From: Actinomycetota bacterium
Lineage (GTDB): Bacteria > Actinomycetota > Actinomycetes > JACCUZ01
NCBI GenBank assembly: GCA_030841195.1
Contig: JAVEDA010000173.1
Span: 1-11,781 of the forward strand
Direction of reading: 5' to 3'
Length of the DNA stretch: 11,781 bases
Below are positions 5,806-11,347 of the stretch, one piece after another (positions within the stretch are counted from its first letter, which is position 1; every line of letters begins with the position of its first letter). The notes under the pieces are model-generated. The model did not search any database. It was not told where the DNA came from and saw nothing but the letters and a program-made list of their open reading frames with translations. Both the position numbers and the translations under genes were made by a program.

Positions 5806-6819
5806 ATGCGTTATCGCGCTTTGGGCACTCTCGGCACAGCCGGGCTGCTCCTGCTCACCCTCTCGCTCTCGGCCTGCGGCTCCAGCGGCCAGTCGGGCAC
5901 CACGACCACCCCGTCGAAGTCCAGCTCGGCTGCCGCCGGCGGCCAGGCCTGCCAGGCCGTGGCCGGCGACCAGCTGGTGGCCCTCGAGGACGACAAGAAG
6001 CTGCAGACGGTCGACAACATCATCCCGGCCGTCAACGCGAAGGCCGCGACCCAGCCGCTGCTCGACGCGCTCAACAAGGTGTCGGCAGCGCTGGACACCG
6101 CGAAGCTGGTCGACCTGAACAAGCAGACCGACATCGACCACAAGACCTCGCCGAACGTCGCGAAGGACTTCGTGGCGGCCGAGGGCCTCGCCGACGGCCT
6201 CAGCGGCGGCTCCGGCAAGATCGCCGTCCAGCCGGCCAACTTCTCCGAGAGCCTGACCCTGGCGAACATCTACGCGGACGTGCTCAACGCCGCTGGCTTC
6301 GACGCGTCGGTCAAGGGCGGGGCGAGCCGGGAGATCTACCTCAAGGCGCTGGAGAAGGGCGAGGTCCAGGTCGTTCCCGAGTACGTCGGGACGCTGACCG
6401 AGTTCATCAACAAGGCCGAGAACGGCGCCGACGCCGCCCCGATCGCCTCTGCCGACCTCGACGCCACCGTGGCGGGCCTTACCCCGCTCGGTGACAAGGT
6501 CGGGCTGAAGTTCGGTGATCCCTCGCAGGCGGCCGACCAGAACACCTTCGCGGTGACGACGGCGTTCGCCGACAAGTACGCCGTGAAGACGCTGTCGGAC
6601 CTCGCCAGCAAGTGCTCCAGCGGTCTGGTGCTCGGTGGCCCGCCGGAGTGCCCGGACCGCCCGTTCTGCCAGCCGGGGCTGGAGACGAAGTACGGCCTGT
6701 CGTTCGACAGCTTCACCTCGCTGGACGCGGGCGGTCCGCTGTCGAAGACCGCGCTCAAGCAGGGCAAGGTGGCTCTGGCGCTGGTGTTCAGCTCGGACTC
6801 GGCTCTCGCGGGCGGCTGA
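5806..6819 (+). CDS. Circularly permuted OpuAC-type substrate-binding lipoprotein
   Basis: Captures the osmolyte outside the membrane and delivers it to the two permeases. The 337-residue protein starts at ATG 5806 behind AAGGCGG. It has a lipoprotein signal peptide with lipobox LSAC (Cys24) and a Ser/Thr/Gly/Ala linker to about 47. Residues 54-128 (LVALEDDKKLQ, NIIPAVNAK, LNKVSAAL, VDLNKQTD, AKDFVAAEGL) match what is normally the C-terminal segment of OpuCC/ProX proteins. After a SGGSG linker (133-137) the normal N-terminal lobe begins: KIAVQPANFSES, then SREIYLKALEKGE, VVPEYVGTL (ligand-cage tyrosine region), GGPPECPDRPFCQPGLE, and the end ALKQGKVALALVFSSDSALA. Four further cysteines (49, 270, 282, 288) could form disulfides. 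The order is intact and in one frame, so it is a permutant and not a broken gene. Confidence 0.92.
   Translation: MRYRALGTLGTAGLLLLTLSLSACGSSGQSGTTTTPSKSSSAAAGGQACQAVAGDQLVALEDDKKLQTVDNIIPAVNAKAATQPLLDALNKVSAALDTAKLVDLNKQTDIDHKTSPNVAKDFVAAEGLADGLSGGSGKIAVQPANFSESLTLANIYADVLNAAGFDASVKGGASREIYLKALEKGEVQVVPEYVGTLTEFINKAENGADAAPIASADLDATVAGLTPLGDKVGLKFGDPSQAADQNTFAVTTAFADKYAVKTLSDLASKCSSGLVLGGPPECPDRPFCQPGLETKYGLSFDSFTSLDAGGPLSKTALKQGKVALALVFSSDSALAGG
5965..6201 (+). other. Relocated C-terminal segment of the binding protein (permutation unit)
   Basis: These bases encode residues 54-132 of the binding lipoprotein. In canonical family members such as OpuCC or ProX, the equivalent (D/E)DDK motif, NIxP strand, NKLSAxL helix, LNxxVD and AKxFL helix come last, right after the 'YSTDGxI' strand. 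Here they come first. The downstream end of the gene stops at exactly the strand (VFSSDSALA) that normally leads into this segment. Confidence 0.85.
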
Positions 6820-6858
6820 CCGTCTGGTGTTTCGTCTGGCCGCGGGCTCGCCGGTGAC

Positions 6859-7491
6859 TCAGTCGTCGGCGGGCTCGCGGACCGGGTACAGCTCACCCAC
6901 CCGCAGCGGCACCGGCACGATGTTGCCCGCCGGCGCGAGTGGGCAGACCCAGGCCGGGTCGTAGGCGCAGGACGGGTTGTAGGCGAAGTTCAGGTCGACG
7001 ACCAGGGTGCCCCGCCCGGTGGCCAGGTCGACGTCACCGCCGAGGTCGGCCCCCTTCACCGTGTCCAGCAGGTAGCGGCCGGCGCCGTAGGTCTGCTTGC
7101 CGGCCAGCGCGTCCTTGACCGGCACGAAGATCCCGCCGCCGTAGGAGTCGAGCCACCAGACGTCCAGGTCGCCGATGTCGGGCAGGTGCAGCACCCCGAT
7201 GCGCGCGAACGGCACCACCCCGTCGGTGGCGGTGGGCACCTCGAGGCGGTGCGGCTCGACATCCGGGTCGACCTCCACCTCCCGCCGGTACGTCGGGTCG
7301 TACGCCGCGACGCGCAGCCCGTCGAAGCCGGGCCGGTCCGCCGGCAGCAGCGGCGAGTCGGGGTGGTGGGCCAGCAGGTCGTCCCGCCCGGCCCGCCACA
7401 GCTGGTGGCCGGCAGCCGGGTCTGTCGTTGCCCGGACCTCCGCGTAGAGGGCGTGCACCCGGCGCCGCCAGCCGAGGAGGGAGAGGCTCAT
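6859..7491 (-). CDS. DUF1684 family protein
   Basis: A 210-residue, apparently cytosolic protein of the DUF1684 family, function unknown. Recognisable stretches are the N-terminal WRxxVHALYAEVRA with LWRAGRDDLLAHHPDSPL (helical, charged). The family core follows: YGGGIFVPVKDALAGKQTYG, GRYLLDTVKGADLG, LVVDLNFAYNPSCAYD, and PAWVCPLAPAGNIVPVPLRVGE, which includes two conserved cysteines. No signal peptide or membrane segment is seen. The ATG at 7491 has no Shine-Dalgarno; a weak -10-like CACTCT six bases upstream on the minus strand would allow leaderless translation. It converges with the binding-protein gene (39 bp between stops) and is divergent from the next gene, so it appears to be monocistronic. 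Nothing in the neighbourhood indicates its role. Confidence 0.85.
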   Translation of the reverse strand: MSLSLLGWRRRVHALYAEVRATTDPAAGHQLWRAGRDDLLAHHPDSPLLPADRPGFDGLRVAAYDPTYRREVEVDPDVEPHRLEVPTATDGVVPFARIGVLHLPDIGDLDVWWLDSYGGGIFVPVKDALAGKQTYGAGRYLLDTVKGADLGGDVDLATGRGTLVVDLNFAYNPSCAYDPAWVCPLAPAGNIVPVPLRVGELYPVREPADD

Positions 7492-7552
7492 GTGACCAGA
7501 GTGACATTTGAGGTGTTTGGGCGTGGCGTCATGGTTGCCAGCCTCTCAGCGC

Positions 7553-7560
7553 GTAGCGTC
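7553..7560 (+). promoter_or_regulatory. Candidate leaderless promoter (GTAGCGTC) before the coiled-coil protein gene
   Basis: TAGCGT at 7554-7559 fits the actinobacterial -10 pattern TANNNT and ends eight bases before the ATG at 7568, so transcription would start at or next to the start codon. The same octamer GTAGCGTC occurs at 4199 and 9509, each time just ahead of a plus-strand gene. No clear -35 is present. Confidence 0.4.
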
Positions 7561-7567
7561 CTGGGCC

Positions 7568-8125
7568 ATGGCTGGACGGCACCGTAGACCCTCTGCCTGG
7601 CGCAGGCTCCTCACCTCGATGGTGCGCAGCCGGGACCGGGCTCGCACCGCTGCACTGCAGGCGGAGGTCGTCGCCCTGCGCTCGGTCGTCGCCCAGCTGC
7701 GCGACGAGCTGGGTCGGGTACGGGCCGAGGCGGCGGCTGCTGCTGCCGTTGTCGTGCCGGCTGCCGCTCCCGCCCCCGAGCTGGCCGAGGTCCGCTGGGT
7801 CACGCTGCAGATGCCGCTGGTCCAGCTGGCCCTCGGCGACCCGGCCGACCTGACTCGTGGACCCGAGGTGGCGGCTGCGCTGGCCCACCCGGACCGCGGC
7901 GAGGACACGGCCGAGACCGAGATCGTGCTGGACCCGGCGCTGGAGCCGGCGGCCGCGCTGGAGCCGGCCGCGGCGCTGGTCCGGACGCCGGCCGACCGGC
8001 TGGCCTGGACCGTGCTCGCGAACCTGCCCGAGCGCCCGTTGCTGGACCCGCGCTCCGACCGCGACTCCGAGCCCCGGGACCCGGCGGCCACCGCGGCGCC
8101 CACCCAGCACCGCCGTACCGCCTGA
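7568..8125 (+). CDS. Hypothetical Ala/Pro-rich protein with an N-terminal coiled coil
   Basis: I do not recognise this 185-residue protein. It starts with a basic stretch, MAGRHRRPSAWRRLL, similar to the beginnings of many small actinobacterial proteins. A likely coiled coil follows at about residues 28-60 (TAALQAEVVALRSVV, LRDELGRVRAEAAAAAA), then a VVPAAAPAPE linker. A short conserved-looking stretch reads VRWVTLQMPLVQLAL. A tandem repeat (ALEPAA twice) precedes a more ordered segment with ADRLAWTVLANLPERPLL, and the tail is polar and Arg/Pro-rich. No signal peptide or membrane helix is seen. I placed the start at ATG 7568, the only ATG with a fitting promoter; the open frame runs further upstream into the divergent promoter region. 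Codon use (strong G/C third positions) supports real coding. Confidence 0.65.
   Translation: MAGRHRRPSAWRRLLTSMVRSRDRARTAALQAEVVALRSVVAQLRDELGRVRAEAAAAAAVVVPAAAPAPELAEVRWVTLQMPLVQLALGDPADLTRGPEVAAALAHPDRGEDTAETEIVLDPALEPAAALEPAAALVRTPADRLAWTVLANLPERPLLDPRSDRDSEPRDPAATAAPTQHRRTA
7937..7972 (+). repeat. Two 18-bp tandem repeats encoding ALEPAA twice
   Basis: Units 7937-7954 and 7955-7972 share their first 14 bases (GCGCTGGAGCCGGC) and both translate to ALEPAA in the hypothetical coiled-coil protein. This is a recent in-frame duplication in a low-complexity linker. Confidence 0.7.
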
Positions 8126-8190
8126 CTCGTCTGACCGCGCCGCCCCGCCCCGACCGTCGCCTGCCCCGACCCGCCACGCGACATCACGCG

Positions 8191-8242
8191 GGCGGACGCT
8201 TCAGCACGCGTGCACCCGTGGCGAGGTGTCCGCCAGCGTGCT
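8191..8242. terminator. Inverted repeats in the convergent gap, possible bidirectional terminator
   Basis: The 146-bp gap between the hypothetical gene and nuoD2 contains GGCGGAC (8191-8197) pairing with GTCCGCC (8228-8234), and AGCACGC (8203-8209) pairing with GCGTGCT (8236-8242), followed by TTT. The two pairings interleave, so they are alternatives or form a pseudoknot. A 10-bp palindrome GCACGCGTGC lies at 8204-8213. Position between two gene ends suggests termination; there is no long T-tract. Confidence 0.35.
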
Positions 8243-8271
8243 TTACGTGGTCGACTCGGCGCCGCGGCGGG

Positions 8272-9450
8272 TTACTTGTCGATGTCGCCGACGACGAAGA
8301 ACATCGAGCCGAGGATGGCGACCATGTCGCTGACCAGAGCGCCGGGGAGCAGTTCGGACAGCACCTGGATGTTGTTGAACGAGGCCGACCGCAGCTTGAG
8401 CCGCCAGGGCGTCTTCTCGCCGCGGGAGACCAGGTAGTAGCCGTTGATCCCGAGCGGGTTCTCGGTCCAGGCGTACGTCGATCCCTCGGGCACCTTGAGC
8501 ACCTTGGGCAGCCGGGTGCTGACCGGCCCGGGCGGCAGCGACTGCAGCCGTTCCAGGCAGGCGTCGGCGAGGTCGAGCGAGACCTGCGCCTGCTCGAAGA
8601 GGCACTGGAACCGGGCCAGGCAGTCGCCGGCGGTCCGGGTCACGACCGGCACGTCCAGCGAGCCGTAGGCCAGGTAGGGCTCGTCCCGGCGCAGGTCGAG
8701 GTCGACGCCGGACGCGCGCGCGATCGGGCCGCTGACGCCGTAGGAGTGCACCAGCTCCGGCGACAGCACGCCCACCCCGCGGGTCCGGGCGTGGAAGATC
8801 TCGTTGCCCAGCACCAGGTTCTCGATGTCGGGCAGCCGGCGGCGCACCTCGTCGACGGCGTGCCGGGCCCGGCCGGTCCAGCCGGCCGGCAGCTCCTCCT
8901 TGAGACCGCCGACCCGGTTGAACATGTAGTGCATCCGGCCGCCGGAGACCTCCTCCATCACCGCCTGGATCGTCTCGCGCTCGCGGAACGCGTAGAAGAT
9001 CGGCGTGATGGCGCCGAGCTCGATCGGGTAGGACCCGAGGAACATCAGGTGGTTGAGCACCCGGTTCAGCTCAGCCAGCAGGGTGCGCGTCCAGACCGCC
9101 CGCTCGGGCACCTCCATCCCCAGCATGCGCTCGGCGGCCAGCACCACGCCGAGCTCGTTGGCGAACGCGGACAGCCAGTCGTGCCGGTTCGCCAGCACGA
9201 TGATCTGCCGGTAGTCGCGGACCTCGAACAGCTTCTCGGCGCCGCGGTGCATGTAGCCGACGATCGGTTCGGCGGTGATGATCCGCTCGCCGTCCAGCAG
9301 CAGCCGGAGCCGGAGCACGCCATGGGTGGACGGGTGCTGCGGGCCGATGTTGAGCACCATGTCCTGGGTCGCCAGCCGGTCGTCGCCGCCGACCAGCTCC
9401 GCGCCGGCACCGAGCCCGACGATGCGCTCGGTCGGTGCTCCGCTGCTCAC
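8272..9450 (-). CDS. nuoD2: Orphan NADH-quinone oxidoreductase 49-kDa subunit paralogue (NuoD2 type)
   Basis: A 392-residue member of the complex I NuoD/Nqo4 family, but with none of the other nuo genes nearby. Family motifs are GPQHPSTHGVLR (36-47), GYMHRGAEK (65-73), LAELNRVLNHLMFLG, SGGRMHYMFNRVGG, GPIARASGVDLDLRRDEPY, NPLGINGYYLVSRGEKTP, LKLRSASFNNIQ and the end GSMFFVVGDIDK. His43 matches Thermus Nqo4 His38 of the quinone site, but the partner tyrosine (Tyr87 in MDYL) is Trp92 (HDWL). No NiFe-hydrogenase cysteine pairs are present. The GTG at 9450 is chosen because GAGGG precedes it and the N-terminal TERIVGLG matches my memory of Streptomyces NuoD2. It probably acts on the cytoplasmic face of the membrane; its partner proteins and whether it replaces NuoD are unknown. 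Confidence 0.9.
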   Translation of the reverse strand: MSSGAPTERIVGLGAGAELVGGDDRLATQDMVLNIGPQHPSTHGVLRLRLLLDGERIITAEPIVGYMHRGAEKLFEVRDYRQIIVLANRHDWLSAFANELGVVLAAERMLGMEVPERAVWTRTLLAELNRVLNHLMFLGSYPIELGAITPIFYAFRERETIQAVMEEVSGGRMHYMFNRVGGLKEELPAGWTGRARHAVDEVRRRLPDIENLVLGNEIFHARTRGVGVLSPELVHSYGVSGPIARASGVDLDLRRDEPYLAYGSLDVPVVTRTAGDCLARFQCLFEQAQVSLDLADACLERLQSLPPGPVSTRLPKVLKVPEGSTYAWTENPLGINGYYLVSRGEKTPWRLKLRSASFNNIQVLSELLPGALVSDMVAILGSMFFVVGDIDK

Positions 9451-9467
9451 GAGGCCCTCACGAGGCC
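9446..9467. repeat. Perfect 11-bp tandem duplication across the nuoD2 start
   Basis: CTCACGAGGCC occurs twice head to tail (9446-9456 and 9457-9467). On the minus strand each unit contains GTG. The downstream copy provides the nuoD2 start codon (9450). The upstream copy provides an out-of-frame GTG at 9461 and, at the junction, the GAGGG that serves as ribosome binding site. Confidence 0.85.
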
Positions 9468-9508
9468 CGAGTCTGCCAGGCTTTCCCGGCACCGCCAGGG
9501 ACCGGCCA

Positions 9509-9516
9509 GTAGCGTC
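9509..9516 (+). promoter_or_regulatory. Candidate leaderless promoter (GTAGCGTC) before the YdbS-like gene
   Basis: TAGCGT at 9510-9515 ends seven bases before the GTG at 9523. No Shine-Dalgarno lies between them, so a leaderless transcript is likely. It is the third copy of the octamer also found at 4199 and 7553. It lies in the 72-bp divergent gap with nuoD2. Confidence 0.4.
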
Positions 9517-9522
9517 GGTGCC

Positions 9523-10008
9523 GTGAGTGAACCCTTCGACCCGCCCGGTGAGCCCTGGGTCCGCGTGTCGCCGAAGCTGGCGACGCTGCGCCGGCTGCTC
9601 AACATCGGCGCCGGCGCGGTGCTGCTGGTCGGCCTCACGGTGCTGGCCGCGATGGCCTCGACCTGGGCTGCCGTCGCCGTCGCCGTCCTGGGCGTGGCCG
9701 CGCTCGGCTGGGGCTGGGTGATCGTCGGCCGGTCGGTGCGCTCCTGGGGCTACGCCGAGCGGGCGGAGGACCTGCTGGTGACCCGCGGCGTGCTCAACCG
9801 TCAGCTCGTCGTGGTGCCCTACGGCCGGATGCAGTTCGTCGACGTGACCGCCGGGCCGCTGGACCGTCGGTTCGGGCTGGCCACCGTGCAGCTGCACACC
9901 GCGGCCGCCGCCAGCGACGCGCAGATCCCGGGCCTGGTCCCCGCCGAGGCGGCCCGGCTCCGGGACCGCCTGGCCGCCCGGGGAGAGGCCGGCGCCGCCG
10001 GTGTCTGA
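9523..10008 (+). CDS. bPH2-domain membrane protein, YdbS-like
   Basis: A 161-residue membrane protein of the bacterial pleckstrin-homology 2 (PF03703, formerly DUF304) family. Residues 1-25 are cytosolic. Two adjacent hydrophobic helices follow, at about 26-46 (NIGAGAVLLVGLTVLAAMAS) and 48-68 (WAAVAVAVLGVAALGWGW). The bPH2 domain begins around WGYAERAEDLLVTRGVLNR and continues through VVPYGRMQFVDVTAGPLDRRFGL and VQLHTAAAASDAQIPGL, the pattern typical of YdbS. The GTG start at 9523 follows a TAGCGT -10 box. Its stop overlaps the start of the next gene by eight bases. In Bacillus, the paired ydbS and ydbT genes protect against certain antimicrobial peptides (recalled); a membrane-protective role here is only a possibility. 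Confidence 0.88.
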   Translation: MSEPFDPPGEPWVRVSPKLATLRRLLNIGAGAVLLVGLTVLAAMASTWAAVAVAVLGVAALGWGWVIVGRSVRSWGYAERAEDLLVTRGVLNRQLVVVPYGRMQFVDVTAGPLDRRFGLATVQLHTAAAASDAQIPGLVPAEAARLRDRLAARGEAGAAGV

Positions 10009-11347
10009 GGCTGACCAGAAGCAGCGCGACGACCGGGACGGCTTCCGCCGACTGCACCCGCTCACCCCCTTCATCCGCGGTTGGAAGATCTTCGCCGCGG
10101 CCGTGGCCATCGCGCTCCAGCAGGCGTACGGCGACATCGGCACGGGCTGGTTGCTCAGCGCGATCGGCGCGAGCATCCCGATCGGCATCGCCTACGGCTG
10201 GCTGTCCTGGCGCAACACCCACTACCGGGTGGGCGACGACGACCTGCGGCTGGAGACGGGAGTGCTCCGCAAGAGGTCGCGCCGGGTCCGGCTGGACCGG
10301 CTGCAGGCGGTCGACGTGGTCCGCCCGCTCGTCGCCCGCGCGCTGGGGCTGGCCGAGCTGCGGCTCGAGGTCGCCGGCGGCGGGTCGTCGGAGGCACCGC
10401 TCGCCTACCTGTCCGAGGACGCCGCCCAACGGCTGCGGGCCGAGCTGCTCGCCCGGGCCGCCGGTCTGCACCACGCGACCCCCGAGGCCCCCGAGGCGGT
10501 GCTGCTCGAGGTGCCGCTGGGCCGCCTGGTCGAGGCGACCCTGCGGTCGGTCGCGCTGATCGGGATGCTGGTGTCGCTGGTCTTCCTGATCGTCGTCACG
10601 GTGGTGACCGGCGAGTGGTCGCTGCTGGGCTTCGCGGTGCCGTTCGGCCTGGCGGTGGTGCCCATCTCGGTCGGCACCGTGGTGCGGCACTTCGGGTTCA
10701 CGGTGGCCGAGTCGCCGGACGGTCTCCGGATCCGGCACGGCCTGCTGGAGACCCGGTCGCAGACCGTGCCCCCGGGCCGGGTGCAGGCGGTGCGGGTGGT
10801 CGAGCCCTGGCTGTGGCGCTCGCAGGGGTGGTGCCGGGTCGAGGTGGACGTCGCGGGGTACGTCGGTGAGGGGCAGGCCGCTGCGTCGGTGCTCTGCCCG
10901 GTGGCCCCGCGGGCCGAGGCGCTGGCCCTGCTCGCCCGGGTGCTGCCGGGGGTCGACGTCGACGCGGTTCCTTTGACCGGCGTACCGGCCTCGGCGTTCT
11001 GGCTGGACCCGATCGGCTGGCGGTCGCTCGGCGTCGGCGCCGACGACCGGGTGCTGGTCACCCGCACCGGCCGGTTCACCCGGGTGACCGACGTGGTGCT
11101 GCACGAGAAGCTGCAGAGCGTGCGGCTGCGCCAGGGCTTGGTGCAGCGACGCCTCGGGCTGGCCAGCGTGCACCTGGACACCACGCCGGGCCCGGTCAAC
11201 GCCAGCGCGGCGCACCGGCCGGCCGCCGAGGCCAGGGCCATGGTGGACGCCGAGGTGGAGCGCGCCCGGGTGTCGCGGTCGCTGGCCCGCCCCGATCGGT
11301 GGATGAGCCCGCCGACCGGCCCGGCAACACCTACTGTGACGCGGTGA
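10001..11347 (+). CDS. Multi-bPH2-domain membrane protein, YdbT-like
   Basis: A 448-residue membrane protein, the usual partner of the preceding YdbS-like protein. Two hydrophobic segments near residues 27-70 (IFAAAVAIALQ; LLSAIGASIPIGIAYGWL) lead to a first bPH2 domain (DDDLRLETGVLRKR, RVRLDRLQAVDVV). A second hydrophobic pair at about 183-227 (VALIGMLVSLVFLIVV; LLGFAVPFGLAVVPISVG) leads to a second bPH2 domain (LRIRHGLLETRSQTVP, RVQAVRVVEPWLWR). A third follows (VLVTRTGRFTRVTDVV, KLQSVRLRQGLVQRRLGLA) with the HLDTTPGPVNASAAHR ending. Three bPH2 units are normal for YdbT proteins. The GTG at 10001 is preceded by GGGGAGAGG and overlaps the upstream stop by eight bases. The gene ends in a GTGA overlap with a cytochrome P450. 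Confidence 0.88.
   Translation: MSEADQKQRDDRDGFRRLHPLTPFIRGWKIFAAAVAIALQQAYGDIGTGWLLSAIGASIPIGIAYGWLSWRNTHYRVGDDDLRLETGVLRKRSRRVRLDRLQAVDVVRPLVARALGLAELRLEVAGGGSSEAPLAYLSEDAAQRLRAELLARAAGLHHATPEAPEAVLLEVPLGRLVEATLRSVALIGMLVSLVFLIVVTVVTGEWSLLGFAVPFGLAVVPISVGTVVRHFGFTVAESPDGLRIRHGLLETRSQTVPPGRVQAVRVVEPWLWRSQGWCRVEVDVAGYVGEGQAAASVLCPVAPRAEALALLARVLPGVDVDAVPLTGVPASAFWLDPIGWRSLGVGADDRVLVTRTGRFTRVTDVVLHEKLQSVRLRQGLVQRRLGLASVHLDTTPGPVNASAAHRPAAEARAMVDAEVERARVSRSLARPDRWMSPPTGPATPTVTR
11332..11337 (+). promoter_or_regulatory. Possible internal -10 box (TACTGT) before the P450 gene
   Basis: TACTGT fits the TANNNT pattern and ends six bases before the GTG at 11344, inside the 3' end of the YdbT-like gene. 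It could allow leaderless expression of the P450 independently of the upstream pair. A chance match cannot be excluded because coupling through the GTGA overlap would also suffice. Confidence 0.3.

Noticed and set aside
6780..6860. Possibility that the binding protein is truncated or frameshifted at its C-terminus
   Set aside because: The missing C-terminal segment is present, complete and in frame at the N-terminus. There are only 39 bp before the next gene, and no other frame there resembles the missing part.
8272..9450. NiFe-hydrogenase large subunit (related to NuoD)
   Set aside because: The N-terminal and C-terminal CxxC metal-ligand pairs are absent, while complex I 49-kDa motifs (PSTHG, GDIDK end) are present.
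8218..9522. Long plus-strand open frame antisense to nuoD2, running into the YdbS-like gene
   Set aside because: NuoD2 motifs on the minus strand are unmistakable, and the plus-strand translation there has no family features. Only the part from the GTG at 9523 is real.
10001..11347. Plus- and minus-strand alternative open frames over the YdbT-like gene
   Set aside because: The bPH2 domains and hydrophobic helices occur only in the chosen frame; the others are shadows.
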